Shown here piece after piece: positions 27,501 to 36,923 of a stretch of 64,000 nucleotides of DNA. Every line of letters begins with the position of its first letter. Position 1 is the first letter of the stretch. The DNA is from Mycobacterium sp. AT1 (GTDB lineage: Bacteria > Actinomycetota > Actinomycetes > Mycobacteriales > Mycobacteriaceae). The stretch is from positions 1-64,000 of the forward strand of contig NZ_MVOC01000027.1 in assembly GCF_002043095.1 (NCBI RefSeq), given 5' to 3'. The notes under the pieces are model-generated. The model did no database searches. It was given only the letters and a program-made list of their open reading frames with translations, and was not told the origin of the DNA. A program made the position numbers and the translations under genes.

Positions 27501-27630
27501 TGCGCGTCGCCGCCGCGTCGACGAGAAGCGACGTCTTGCCCGTCCCCGGCCCACCGACCAGCCGCACGGTGCCCCGCAGACCGGGATCGGTCAGCACGGT
27601 GGAAGTCGGTGCGATGCGGGAAGCGGGCAT
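24520..27630 (-). CDS. adnA: Helicase-nuclease subunit AdnA
   Basis: 1036 residues. The UvrD-like motor has Walker A GGPGTGKTS near residue 27, a diverged motif II (LLLVDDAQNLD), motif III GDPNESVFGYRG and motif V LLSAHASLGREW. The C-terminal nuclease domain carries RGRVDRLE and VVDVKTGK. Cysteines at CPLRWLLE and at the C-terminus (CAHCPVRATC) match the four-Cys Fe-S cluster found in AddB/AdnA-type nucleases. It is the first gene of the adnA-adnB operon and lies divergent from lipV, 63 bp away. Confidence 0.93.
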   Translation of the reverse strand: MPASRIAPTSTVLTDPGLRGTVRLVGGPGTGKTSLLVDAAATRIAAGVAPESVLLLTGSARLSARARALVTAQLLENGPAAVREPMVRTIHSYAFAVLRLAAQRNGDPPPRLVTSAEQDGIIRELLAGDLEDGPNASVTWPRHLLPALATVGFANELRDLLARCTERGVEPAVLQRIGRHAGRPEWVAAGRFAQVYEQVMLLRSAVGMAAPQATVPALGAAELVGAALDAFAADPDLLAAERARIRLLLVDDAQNLDPQAALLVRLLAAGAELAVLAGDPNESVFGYRGADPALLGAGDHPTIVLGESHRCAAAVARAVTGIASRLPGVDDARHLISAGERAGSVAVRIAASERAEAAVIADALRRAHLVDGVPWSQMAIVVRSVPRVGAGLARALTVAGVPVAQQGSIGPLAEQPAVAALLTVLDVVVAGLDGDRALALLTGPIGRVDPVSLRQLRRTLRRVDASSPPREFADLLVDALDSRRPVAGDVPDQLARALKLVRKVLAAATRSEAEGLDPRFTLWQAWHQTGLQRRWLAAAERGGTSGIQAGRDLDGVTALFDVAEQYVTHTTGASSTGFLDHVRSMVLPVGGDDSAGDGEAVALLSAHASLGREWDFVVVAGLQEGLWPNVVPRGGVLGTQQLVDVLDGIADGTSTRAPLLAEERRLLIAALGRARSRVLVTAVDGDEGDDAMMPSPFCDELAALATEPPDADAEPLRAPRVLAPAAVVGRLRAVVCAPDGVVADGVRFCAARQLARLAEAGVPGSAPAQWYATTAMSTEQPLWSGDEHVVTLSPSTLQTLSDCPLRWLLERHGGDDGRDVRSALGTLVHALVSDGEKSEGQMLAELESVWDELPFDAAWFAANELDRHRAMLTAFLEWRAQTRHELTEVGTEVDVEGLVAPGVRVRGRVDRLERDAEDRLVVVDVKTGKSPVSKDDAQQHAQLAMYQLAIAEGVLPQGDQAGGGRLVYLGKIGVAGAAERDQNPMTTEGRDEWQERVRQAADATQGPEFVARVNDGCAHCPVRATCPAQAALGGRS

Positions 27631-27693
27631 GGGGACATGTCATCACGGGGGTACGACAACACCCGCTGACCGGCTGCTGGCAGCATCGACGCC

Positions 27694-28476
27694 GTGAACG
27701 ACGTCTTGAGCGTGCGCCGCTTCGGCCCGCAGGAACCGCCCCGGATCCTGGCGCTCCACGGCTTGACCGGGCACGGTCAGCGCTGGGAGCACCTGGCGGT
27801 GCAGCACCTCCCGGAGTACGCGATTCTGGCGCCCGACCTGATCGGCCACGGCCGGTCGACGTGGGCGGCGCCGTGGACGATCGACGCCAACGTCGACGCA
27901 CTCGCAAAGCTCCTCGAGAAAGACGCCGACGGTCCGGTGTTGGTGGTCGCCCACTCCTTCGGCGGAGCCGTCGCGCTGCGCCTCGCCGCGACCAGACCCG
28001 ACCTCGTCGAGGGGCTCGTCCTGCTGGATCCCGCGGTGGGCCTCGACGGCGAGTGGATGCGCGAGATCGCCGACGCCATGCTGGATTCCCCGGACTTCGC
28101 CGACCGCGACGAGGCGCGAGCGGACAAGACCTCGGGGTCGTGGGGAGAGGTCGACGCAGCCGAGTTGGAGCGCGAACTCGACGAACACCTCGTCACGTTG
28201 CCCAACGGTCGGGTCGGCTGGCGCATCGGCATCCCGGCGGTCATGTCCTACTGGAGCGAGCTGGCGCGACCGGTCGCCGTTCCCGCCGAAGGCACGCCGA
28301 CGACGGTGGTCCGGGCGCTGAGAACCCAGCCCCCGTATGTCACCGATCGACTCATCGCGACGTTGCGCGCCCAACTGGGGTCCAACTTCACCCTCGTCGA
28401 CCTCGACTGCGATCACATGGTGCCGCTCGCCAGGCCGGCCGAAACGGCGCAGCTGATCCGCGACCTGGTGGGCTGA
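27694..28476 (+). CDS. lipV: Alpha/beta-hydrolase, LipV-like esterase/lipase
   Basis: 260 residues. Alpha/beta-hydrolase elements in order: oxyanion segment LALHGLTGHG, nucleophile elbow VVAHSFGGAV (Ser), acid region, and a late His (DCDHMVPL). There is no signal peptide, so it should act in the cytoplasm on short or medium acyl esters. GTG 27694. The atl gene follows in the same reading frame after a single TGA and 27 bases. Confidence 0.85.
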   Translation: MNDVLSVRRFGPQEPPRILALHGLTGHGQRWEHLAVQHLPEYAILAPDLIGHGRSTWAAPWTIDANVDALAKLLEKDADGPVLVVAHSFGGAVALRLAATRPDLVEGLVLLDPAVGLDGEWMREIADAMLDSPDFADRDEARADKTSGSWGEVDAAELERELDEHLVTLPNGRVGWRIGIPAVMSYWSELARPVAVPAEGTPTTVVRALRTQPPYVTDRLIATLRAQLGSNFTLVDLDCDHMVPLARPAETAQLIRDLVG

Positions 28477-28503
28477 GCGATCGCCGCCATCACCGACGAG
28501 CAG

Positions 28504-28776
28504 GTGGAGACCGTCCGCGCGCTGGTGGCCTCGATACCGGCCGGGAAGGTCTCGACCTACGGCGACATCGCCGCTGCCGCAGAGCTTCCCAGTCCCCGAA
28601 TCGTCGCGTGGATCATGCGGACCGATTCGTCGGATCTGCCGTGGCACCGGGTGATCCGGGCGTCGGGGCGGCCCGCGCCACACCTGGAAACGCGGCAACT
28701 CGAGTTGCTGCGGGCGGAGGGCGTGCTCGCCAAGGACGGCCGGGTCCCGCTTGCCGAGGTACGGCACGCGTTCTGA
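28504..28776 (+). CDS. Alkyltransferase-like (ATL) DNA-lesion-binding protein
   Basis: 90 residues. It resembles the C-terminal domain of O6-methylguanine methyltransferases (GKVSTYGDIA, LPSPRIVAWIM), but the active-site motif PCHRV reads PWHRVI, with Trp replacing the alkyl-accepting Cys. It should therefore bind O6-alkylguanine without repairing it, handing the lesion to excision repair. GTG 28504 is the first standard start. The in-frame codons before it (from 28480: ATC GCC GCC ATC ACC GAC GAG CAG) resemble the N-terminus I recall for homologues, so an ATC start is possible. Confidence 0.85.
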   Translation: METVRALVASIPAGKVSTYGDIAAAAELPSPRIVAWIMRTDSSDLPWHRVIRASGRPAPHLETRQLELLRAEGVLAKDGRVPLAEVRHAF

Positions 28777-28786
28777 CCGACGACCC

Positions 28787-29641
28787 CTAAAGGATCAGGC
28801 GCACCAGTGCCGCCGTGCGCGCCAACCCGGGGAACGCCGCCGCGGTCGAGCGCGGATGCAGCGCATGGACGGCCAACCGGAACATCAACGCGCGCAACAA
28901 CATCTGCGGCCACTCGGGCAGGGGGGCCCACCGCTCGACGAGACCGTCGTCGGCCTCGCCCCACGCCAACGCGTCGACCACGACGACCCCGGCCGCCCAG
29001 GACGCCGGCCGCCAGTAGGGCGTGATGTCGGTGATGCCAGGAGCGGCGGTCCCCGCGAACAGCACCGTGCCGTACAGGTCGCCGTGGACGAGTTGGCTGG
29101 GGCTGCGCGTCGGCCGCCGCAACGTGGCCAGCTGGGCGATCAGCTCGACGGAGCGTTGCCCGTCGGACCCACCGGGGGCGACGCGGGCACCGGGCGGCAG
29201 GCCGTGCAACGGACGGTCCTCCCACGCGGCGCGGTCGGCGGCGACGAACACGTCGACGTCGGACCACGGCACCGACGGCGGCTGGGTCAGGAACCGCGGG
29301 CGCTCCAGCTTGGCCGTCGCTTCGTGGAGGCGGACCGCGGCCGAGACGACCTCGTCGTGGCGGGGTTCCGGCGTTCCGGTGACGAACGTGTCGGCGCGCC
29401 ACCCGGCGACGACGTAGCGACCGTCGGTCGAGCGGACGGGGCGGGCAAGGCGGACACCGTCGACGAACAACGTTTCGCGCACCTTTGCCGACCACCCCGC
29501 GCGGGCGTGCTCGGCGACCATCGACAGCACGACTTCGCCGCAGCGCCAGCCGCCCTCCCAGCTCGAGCCGAGCGGTACGGGGCGAACACCCGTCAGGCCA
29601 AACGCCGCCAGGACGTGGTCGGGCGGCATGTCGGCACTCAC
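28787..29641 (-). CDS. Phosphotransferase-fold protein of the TIGR02569 family (Rv3205c-like)
   Basis: 284 residues resembling actinobacterial TIGR02569 proteins, which look like distant aminoglycoside-phosphotransferase/kinase-fold proteins. The Brenner-type motif is LVHGDLYGTVLF: HGD is present, but the usual Asn is Thr. ITDITPYWRP stands where the DFG-like Asp is expected. Activity is unknown. GTG 29641 or ATG 29629 may start it. It ends 10 bp past the convergent atl gene. Confidence 0.75.
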   Translation of the reverse strand: MSADMPPDHVLAAFGLTGVRPVPLGSSWEGGWRCGEVVLSMVAEHARAGWSAKVRETLFVDGVRLARPVRSTDGRYVVAGWRADTFVTGTPEPRHDEVVSAAVRLHEATAKLERPRFLTQPPSVPWSDVDVFVAADRAAWEDRPLHGLPPGARVAPGGSDGQRSVELIAQLATLRRPTRSPSQLVHGDLYGTVLFAGTAAPGITDITPYWRPASWAAGVVVVDALAWGEADDGLVERWAPLPEWPQMLLRALMFRLAVHALHPRSTAAAFPGLARTAALVRLIL

Positions 29642-29677
29642 AGGGTCAGCCTAAGGCGTGGTCCGGCCAACGAGCCG

Positions 29678-30856
29678 TCAGTACATCACCATGTCGGGTT
29701 CGAGTTGTCGCGCCCACGCCACGATTCCGCCCTGAAGGTGCACCGCATCGGCGAAACCCGCCCCCTTCACGGCAGCCAACGCCTCGGCCGAGCGGACACC
29801 GGTCTTGCAGTACAGCACCGGCGTTCGGTCGTGCGGCAGCCTCGCCAACCCGTCGCCCGCGTCGATCGTCGACTTCGGGATCAGCTCGGCGCCGTCGATG
29901 TGGTTGATGGCCCACTCCACGGGCTCGCGGACGTCGATCAGCGCGATCCGTCGACCGGAGTCCAGCATGTCGCGCAGTTCGCGAGGCGTGACGGTGGAGT
30001 CGACGGACGCGTCGACGGCGGCCTCGGACACCACGCCGCAGAATTCGTCGTAGTCGACCAGCTCGGTGATCTTCGGCGTCTCGGGGTCCTTGCGGATGCC
30101 GATGGTGCGATGGGTCATGTCCAGGGCGTCGTAGATCATCAGCCTGCCAAGGAGCGTCTCGCCGATGCCGGTGATCAGCTTGATCGCCTCGGTGCCCATC
30201 ACCGACGCAATCGAGCCGCACAGGATGCCGAGCACGCCCCCCTCGGCGCACGACGGGACCGTGCCGGGGGGCGGCGGTTCGGGGTACAGGTCCCGGTAGT
30301 TGAGGCCCCGCCCGTCGGGGGCGTCCTCCCAGAACACCGACACCTGGCCCTGGAAGCGGTAGATGGAACCCCAGACGTACGGTTTGCCCGCCAGCACCGC
30401 GGCGTCGTTGACCAGGTAGCGGGTCGCGAAGTTGTCGGTGCCGTCGACGATCAGGTCGTACTGGGAGAACAGGTCCACCGCGTTGTCGGCTTCGAGCCGG
30501 ATCTCGTGCAGCCGCACCTTCACCAACGGGTTGATCTCGGCGATCGAGTCGCGGGCGCTGTGCGCCTTGGGGCGGCCGACGTCGGACTGGCCGTGAATGA
30601 TCTGGCGTTGCAGGTTGGACTCGTCGACGACGTCGAACTCCACGATGCCGATGGTCCCGACGCCGGCGGCGGCCAGGTACAACAGCGTCGGTGAGCCCAG
30701 CCCGCCTGCGCCGATCACCAATACGCGCGCATTCTTCAGCCGCTTCTGCCCGTCGACGCCGAGGTCGGGCATCACCAGGTGACGGCTGTAGCGGGCGACC
30801 TCGTCGCGGGTGAGCTCTGCCGCGGGCTCAACCAACGGTGGTAGCGAAGTGGACAA
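29678..30856 (-). CDS. moeZ: Adenylyltransferase/sulfurtransferase MoeZ
   Basis: 392 residues. The N-terminal E1-like MoeB/ThiF domain has VLVIGAGGLGSP, DVVDESNLQRQ and GTDNFATRY; its conserved Cys lies in PSCAEGGVLGI. The C-terminal rhodanese domain has persulfide Cys in VLYCKTGVRSA. MoeZ activates the C-termini of small sulfur carriers (CysO, MoaD-type) and sulfurates them, feeding cysteine and molybdenum-cofactor synthesis. TTG 30856 is chosen because GAGGGGCGG lies 4 bases upstream and the N-terminus (STSLPPLVEPAAELTRDEV) is typical; the open frame extends much further without similarity. Confidence 0.93.
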   Translation of the reverse strand: MSTSLPPLVEPAAELTRDEVARYSRHLVMPDLGVDGQKRLKNARVLVIGAGGLGSPTLLYLAAAGVGTIGIVEFDVVDESNLQRQIIHGQSDVGRPKAHSARDSIAEINPLVKVRLHEIRLEADNAVDLFSQYDLIVDGTDNFATRYLVNDAAVLAGKPYVWGSIYRFQGQVSVFWEDAPDGRGLNYRDLYPEPPPPGTVPSCAEGGVLGILCGSIASVMGTEAIKLITGIGETLLGRLMIYDALDMTHRTIGIRKDPETPKITELVDYDEFCGVVSEAAVDASVDSTVTPRELRDMLDSGRRIALIDVREPVEWAINHIDGAELIPKSTIDAGDGLARLPHDRTPVLYCKTGVRSAEALAAVKGAGFADAVHLQGGIVAWARQLEPDMVMY

Positions 30857-30938
30857 CGGGCCGCCCCTCGAGTCGACGTGGAACCTCGTGACGATCACAC
30901 CAGGCTCGCCGCCCCAACGGTAATCACTTCCGAGCGAG

Positions 30939-31000
30939 CGCGAGCGTGCGCCAACTCCGGAATTCGCTGGGCGTGTCGCCCGCAGACGCGCACACTCGCG
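30939..31000. repeat. Long inverted repeat, REP-like, between moeZ and the DUF3152 gene
   Basis: Arms CGCGAGCGTGCGC (30939-30951) and GCGCACACTCGCG (30988-31000) are complementary at 12 of 13 positions around a 36-base centre. It sits in the 161-bp gap upstream of moeZ and downstream of the DUF3152 gene's stop, with no gene in it. It could be a dispersed palindromic element, a terminator for upstream transcription on the plus strand, or part of the moeZ leader. Confidence 0.55.
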
Positions 31001-31017
31001 GGGAAGAAGGCCGGGGA

Positions 31018-32079
31018 TCAGGCGATTGGGTAGGGCCACGGGTTGAACCGGCACGTCTTGCCGTCGGCCTGGACCGACTCCGGATCGAAGCGCGCGTCGT
31101 CGTCGTTGCTGGTCGAGAACGTCTGCTGCATCATGACCGGGGCCAACGCACCGTTCTCGGCGCACGGCTCGTGCTTCTGGTACCCGATGGCGTGACCGAC
31201 CTCGTGGTTGACCAGGTATTGACGGTAAGAGCCGATGTCGCCCTGGAACGGGACGGCACCGCGCACCCAGCGGGCCTCGTTGACGAACACCCGGGACTGG
31301 TCGCCCAGGTAGGCCGGGTTGTAGCAGGACGCCTCGAGCGGGATGTCGTAGCCGCAGCCCTCGCGCACCGTCATCGGCGAGGTCAGCGAGACGCGGAAGT
31401 CCGGCGTCAGCGTCGGGTCGTCGATCCGGGTGAAGGCGATCTGCGGATTGTGCGTCCAGCTCTTCGGGTTGTCCAGGGTTTCACTGACCATCCGTGCGAA
31501 CGCCTCGTCGCCACCGACGGCCGTGGTGTCGACGCCGTCCTCCACCTCGACGGTGTAGGTGAACGACTTGGTGGTGCCAACACCGACCTTGGGCGTCGAT
31601 CCGGGGACCAAGTGCCACGTCTTGGCGCCAGCCTCGGTGAACGGTCCGCCTTCGGGAAGGATTCCGGTCGGCAGATTCGCGTCGAACTGCGTCATGCCCT
31701 TCGGCGGGGCACCGATGATCCCCGTACCCGTGGCGCCGATGGTCGGCGGGCCTTGGACGGGTCCTTCCGCGACGACCGGCTTCGGCGCGGTGGTCCCGGT
31801 GACGGCCTGGAAGACCACCAACACCGTGATGACGGCCAGGACCGGAAGTGCGTAGGCGCGCCACCCGTAGGTGGAGACGAAACGTCCCAGCCAGGACTGT
31901 TTGCGCCAGCGCTGATGGTCGTCTCGGTTGGAGCGCACCCGCCCGCCGGCCTCGGCCAACGGGTCGCGCTGAGCGCGCAACGGTTCCCTGAACTCGTTGC
32001 GCAGGACGGGCTGACGACCGCCACCTGCGAAATTCCCCTCGCTGCGCTCGCCCCGGCGACGCCCCGGGTCGTAGGTCAC
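31018..32079 (-). CDS. DUF3152 secreted or membrane-anchored zincin-like protein (Rv3207c-like)
   Basis: 353 residues. A polar, Arg-rich N-terminus of about 65 residues is followed by one membrane segment (YALPVLAVITVLVVFQAV). An extracytoplasmic domain follows, with the metalloprotease motif HEVGHAIGYQKH (HExxHxxxxxH) and four cysteines (GCGYD, ASCYN, EPCAE, KTCRF) likely paired in disulfides. Catalytic activity has not been shown to my knowledge. GTG 32079 is preferred over the ORF start at 32127 because that extension has no typical sequence. It is divergent from the TetR gene. Confidence 0.8.
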   Translation of the reverse strand: MTYDPGRRRGERSEGNFAGGGRQPVLRNEFREPLRAQRDPLAEAGGRVRSNRDDHQRWRKQSWLGRFVSTYGWRAYALPVLAVITVLVVFQAVTGTTAPKPVVAEGPVQGPPTIGATGTGIIGAPPKGMTQFDANLPTGILPEGGPFTEAGAKTWHLVPGSTPKVGVGTTKSFTYTVEVEDGVDTTAVGGDEAFARMVSETLDNPKSWTHNPQIAFTRIDDPTLTPDFRVSLTSPMTVREGCGYDIPLEASCYNPAYLGDQSRVFVNEARWVRGAVPFQGDIGSYRQYLVNHEVGHAIGYQKHEPCAENGALAPVMMQQTFSTSNDDDARFDPESVQADGKTCRFNPWPYPIA

Positions 32080-32147
32080 CGCACCAGAATGGCACAGCCG
32101 CGCCGAGGAGAGGCTGTGGCGCGCCACCCGCCCACTGCCTCAGATGA

Positions 32148-33193
<1,046 letters not shown>

Positions 33194-33436
33194 GTGAACC
33201 CTTTCCTTCGATGGTCTTTCCCTTGAGAAGGCTAGTGGACGGTCTGCGCCCTGCGCGCTGGCGGTGGCGGCACTTCGCGGACAGCGCAGCGCCGCCCGGT
33301 TCGGCGTCGCACGTCACGGGCCGTGAGCCAACCGAGGCCGGACCGTGATCTGACCCCAGGCGCGTCAACCTCGTGCGTCACTTGAGCCTCGTTAGCATCG
33401 CCTGACAACCATGAAACGACTCACGGGATTGCGGTA

Positions 33437-34354
33437 ATGGACAGGCCTTACGGAACGTATTCGAGGACGTCGACGACGGCACGCAACGCCGGAGCGACCA
33501 GCACCCGCGGCCCCCGGCCGGGCGGGTTCACCGACGTCGAGACCGACATCGTCGACGGCGGCGCGGCGTACCGGCGCCGGGCCGATTCCGGTTACGGCTC
33601 GTCATCGGGGTACGACTACCGATCCGGCTACGGGTACGGCCAGCCCTCCGGCGGCAGTGGCGAGGTCCACGACTACGACGCCTATGACTCCTATGGCGCC
33701 ACCGACGACCATGACGACTACCTGGACGACGACGTCTACGAGTACGAAGAACCCATCGACCGACGGTGGATCTGGGTCGCCGGGGTCGCCGCCGCAATCC
33801 TGCTCGTCGCCATCATCTGCACCGTGGTCATCCTCGGCGGCGGCGACAGCGGCTCGGTGTCCAAGACGATCGCCGCGCCGACCCCCACCACGGCAGCCCA
33901 GGATGCCGTCCCCAGCCCGATCACGAAGGCCCCGTCGGTCGTCACGTCGGCTCCTCCCCCGCCGCCGGTCGCCTCGCTGTCACCGGAGACCGTCACCACC
34001 GTCGCCCCGACCCCGCCCGTCGGCAGCCCGCCCGTCGGCGCCGCACCGGCACCCGCCGAAGCCGCCCCGGTCCCGGCCGTCTCGCCACGCACCGTCACCT
34101 ATCAGGTGAACGGCACCCGGTCACTGCTGGACTTGGTCACGGTGGTCTACACCGACGGCCAGGGCGCACTTCAGACGCAGTTCAACGTCGCGCTGCCGTG
34201 GGTGCGCTCGGTGACGCTGGATCCGGGAGTCGAGCTGACGTCGGTCACGGCCACCAGCCTGACCGGCAAGCTGAACTGCTCGGTGACCGATGCGAACGGC
34301 GTGACCCTGGTCTCCCAGAACAGCGGGTCGATGATCGCCACCTGCACCAAGTAG
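33437..34354 (+). CDS. Membrane protein with MmpS-like extracellular domain (Rv3209-like)
   Basis: 305 residues. The cytoplasmic N-terminus is rich in Tyr, Gly, Ser and Asp (about 108 residues). One membrane helix follows (WIWVAGVAAAILLVAIICTVVIL), then a Thr/Pro/Ala-rich linker and a C-terminal domain of about 85 residues (VTYQVNGTRS, QTQFNVALPWVRSV, LNCSVTDANG, MIATCTK). That domain resembles MmpS proteins, the periplasmic partners of MmpL lipid exporters. No mmpL lies nearby. The two late cysteines could form a disulfide. The 243-bp upstream gap to the DUF3107 gene must hold both promoters. Confidence 0.8.
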   Translation: MDRPYGTYSRTSTTARNAGATSTRGPRPGGFTDVETDIVDGGAAYRRRADSGYGSSSGYDYRSGYGYGQPSGGSGEVHDYDAYDSYGATDDHDDYLDDDVYEYEEPIDRRWIWVAGVAAAILLVAIICTVVILGGGDSGSVSKTIAAPTPTTAAQDAVPSPITKAPSVVTSAPPPPPVASLSPETVTTVAPTPPVGSPPVGAAPAPAEAAPVPAVSPRTVTYQVNGTRSLLDLVTVVYTDGQGALQTQFNVALPWVRSVTLDPGVELTSVTATSLTGKLNCSVTDANGVTLVSQNSGSMIATCTK

Positions 34355-34372
34355 CGACCGGACCCCACCTCG

Positions 34373-35065
34373 TCAGCCGAGACCGAGTTCCCGGATCCTG
34401 GCGTTGTGGGTGTTCTGCAGGCGGTCGAAGAATTCGGTCAGCTGACCGATGCCCTCACCGCTGGACACGACGAAGTCGACCAACTCGTCGTGCTCGGCCA
34501 GCACGTACTGCGCCTGCGTGATGGCCTCGCCGAGCAGTCGCCGCGACCACAGCGCGAGCCGATGGCGCTGCTTGTCGCTGGCGGTGACCGCGGCCTTCAC
34601 CTCGGCGACGACGAACTGCGAGTGCCCCGTCTCCGACAGCACCGCGCGCACGACGTCGGCCGCGTCATCGGGTAGCGCGTCGGCGATCTCAAGATAGAAG
34701 TCGGCGGCCAGGGCGTCGCCGATGTAGGTCTTCACCAACGCCTCGAGCCACGTGCTCGGCGTGGTCAGCCGGTGATAGTTCTCCAACGCCGAGGCATACC
34801 TGGTCATCGCTGAGACGATGTCGACGCCGCGCTTGGCCAGCGCCTCACGAAGGATTTCGTAGTGGTTCATCTCGGCCGCCGCCATGCTGGCCATGTTGAT
34901 CCGGCCCGCCAAGTTCGGCGCCATGCGCGCCTCGTCGGTGAGCCGGTAGAAGGCGGCCACCTCGCCGTAGGCCAGGAGTGCAAACAGCTGGTCGACGCCC
35001 GCATGCCGCGTCGGCGTGGGGGTCACCGTCTGCTCGGGCGAGGCCCCAGGCTGCGTCGGAGTCAT
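34373..35065 (-). CDS. Ferritin-like fold protein (Rv3210c-like)
   Basis: 230 residues, mostly helical. Carboxylate/His motifs fit a ferritin-like or MiaE-like diiron four-helix bundle: LLAYGEVAAFYRL, MAAAEMNHYEIL (ExxH) and ETGHSQFVVAEV. It has no membrane segment. The function is unknown; the position next to rhlE is conserved as I recall. The start is ATG 35065. Confidence 0.8.
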   Translation of the reverse strand: MTPTQPGASPEQTVTPTPTRHAGVDQLFALLAYGEVAAFYRLTDEARMAPNLAGRINMASMAAAEMNHYEILREALAKRGVDIVSAMTRYASALENYHRLTTPSTWLEALVKTYIGDALAADFYLEIADALPDDAADVVRAVLSETGHSQFVVAEVKAAVTASDKQRHRLALWSRRLLGEAITQAQYVLAEHDELVDFVVSSGEGIGQLTEFFDRLQNTHNARIRELGLG

Positions 35066-35302
35066 GGCTCGACTCTAGACGGGCAAGGCACCTCGATCGG
35101 CGCGGCGACCGCATCGGATTCCCGGCCAGCTATCATGGATGACGGAAGCGGCACGTCTCCTACCCGCTGCTACCAAGAAATGTGCGTGCACGTGTCGGTC
35201 CGCTTCTCACCGAAGCCGAGGCCCCCAACGTTCCTTAGTCGAACTCGTGTGCGCGTGTGGACGCCGCGAGATTGACAAACGAAAGGTTACGTCGGCAAAC
35301 GC
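35066..35302 (+). promoter_or_regulatory. Long leader region of rhlE
   Basis: 237 bp between the divergent ferritin-like and rhlE genes. A TATCAT hexamer at 35131-35136 could be a -10 element, which would give rhlE a 5' leader of about 160 nt; no good -35 element is seen. GAAAGG (35281-35286) is the nearest purine-rich stretch, but it is 16 bases from the start, longer than usual. RNA helicase genes are often controlled through long leaders. Confidence 0.35.
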
Positions 35303-36904
35303 ATGACTTCACTCACCACTAACCCCAACGGCCCGGAATCCGACGCAGCGACTCCCGACATCGTCGTCGTGGTCGAAGCCCCCGAGGCAGCACCCAAGAC
35401 CACCACCTTCGCCGAGCTCGGCGTGCGCGAGGAAATCGTGCGCGCGCTGGCCGAAGGCGGCATCGAACACACCTTCGCCATCCAGGAACTGACCCTCCCC
35501 CTCGCGCTGACCGGCAACGACCTCATCGGTCAGGCCCGCACCGGCATGGGCAAGACCTTCGCCTTCGGCGTACCGCTGCTGCACCGCATCGTCACCGACG
35601 AGACGCGGCCGCTCACCGGCATCCCCCGCGCCCTCATCGTGGTGCCCACCCGCGAGCTGTGCATCCAGGTCTACGAGGACCTCGCCAACGCCGCGAAGTA
35701 CCTCAGGGTCGGCGACCGCAAGATGGCCGTCACGTCCATCTACGGCGGCCGCCCCTACGAGTCGCAGATCGAGGCCCTCCAGCGCGGAGTCGACGTCGTC
35801 GTCGGCACCCCCGGCCGGCTGCTCGACCTCGCCCAGCAGGGCCACCTGCAGCTCGGCGGCCTTTCGGTGCTGGTGCTCGACGAGGCCGACGAGATGCTCG
35901 ACCTCGGCTTCCTTCCCGACATCGAGCGCATCCTCAAGCAGACCCCGGACGACCGCCAGGCCATGCTGTTCTCGGCGACGATGCCCGATCCGATCATCAC
36001 GCTGGCGCGCACGTTCATGAACCAGCCGACGCACATCCGTGCCGAGGCACCGCACTCGAACGCCACCCACGACAGCACCGAGCAGTTCGCCTACCGCGCC
36101 CACGCGCTGGACAAGGTCGAAATGGTCGCCCGCATCCTCCAGGCCGACGGCCGCGGCGCGACGATGATCTTCACCCGCACCAAGCGGACCGCCCAGAAGG
36201 TCGCCGACGAACTCGCCGAACGCGGCTTCAAGGTCGGCGCCGTCCACGGCGACCTCGGCCAAGCTGCTCGCGAGAAGGCGCTCAAGGGCTTCCGCAACGG
36301 TGACGTCGACGTGCTCGTCGCCACCGACGTCGCCGCCCGCGGCATCGACATCGACGACATCACCCACGTCATCAACTACCAGATCCCCGAGGACGAGCAG
36401 GCCTACGTCCACCGCATCGGCCGTACCGGCCGCGCGGGCAAGACCGGCATCGCGGTCACCCTCGTCGACTGGGACGAGCTGCCCCGCTGGACGATGATCG
36501 ACAAGGCCCTCGGCCTTGACAACCCCGATCCACTCGAGACGTACTCCAGCTCCGCGCACTTGTACGAGGAGATGAAGATCCCCGCCGAAGCCACCGGCTC
36601 GATCGGCCGCGGACCGCGCTCCCCCGAGTCCAAGGACCGACCCAAGCGCGAGTCCCGCGACGGCGAAACGCGCGAGAGCAGCAGCGACCGGCCCGCCCGC
36701 AACCGGGATCGCGACCGCACCAGACAGCGCACCCGCGGCGCCGCCAAGTCGACGACCGAAACGGTCGAGACCACCGAGGCCGGCCAGGCCACCTCGGCCT
36801 CCGGCGACACCGAGACGGCACCCGCAGGCGACTCCACCGGCCCGGCCAAGCGTCGCCGCAGGCGCCGTCGTCCCAGCACGTCCGCCCCGACCTCCGCCAG
36901 CTGA
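35303..36904 (+). CDS. rhlE: DEAD-box RNA helicase RhlE
   Basis: 533 residues. All DEAD-box motifs are present: Q motif (IQELTLPLAL), motif I ARTGMGKT, Ia PTRELCIQ, Ib TPGR, II VLDEADEM, III SAT, IV MIFTRTK, V ATDVAARGID and VI HRIGRTGR. After about residue 420 comes a disordered tail rich in Arg, Ser and Thr that ends in RRRRRRP, probably for RNA binding. The likely role is RNA unwinding and turnover or ribosome assembly. It is followed after 19 bp by the beta-propeller-like gene. Confidence 0.93.
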   Translation: MTSLTTNPNGPESDAATPDIVVVVEAPEAAPKTTTFAELGVREEIVRALAEGGIEHTFAIQELTLPLALTGNDLIGQARTGMGKTFAFGVPLLHRIVTDETRPLTGIPRALIVVPTRELCIQVYEDLANAAKYLRVGDRKMAVTSIYGGRPYESQIEALQRGVDVVVGTPGRLLDLAQQGHLQLGGLSVLVLDEADEMLDLGFLPDIERILKQTPDDRQAMLFSATMPDPIITLARTFMNQPTHIRAEAPHSNATHDSTEQFAYRAHALDKVEMVARILQADGRGATMIFTRTKRTAQKVADELAERGFKVGAVHGDLGQAAREKALKGFRNGDVDVLVATDVAARGIDIDDITHVINYQIPEDEQAYVHRIGRTGRAGKTGIAVTLVDWDELPRWTMIDKALGLDNPDPLETYSSSAHLYEEMKIPAEATGSIGRGPRSPESKDRPKRESRDGETRESSSDRPARNRDRDRTRQRTRGAAKSTTETVETTEAGQATSASGDTETAPAGDSTGPAKRRRRRRRPSTSAPTSAS

Positions 36905-36923
36905 CCGGGGCGCCCACCTCCCG

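Noticed and set aside
28474-28776. LipV-Atl as one disrupted fusion gene
   Set aside because: Both proteins have complete, separate domains and normal lengths; the shared frame is explained by adjacency, leaving only the start codon question.
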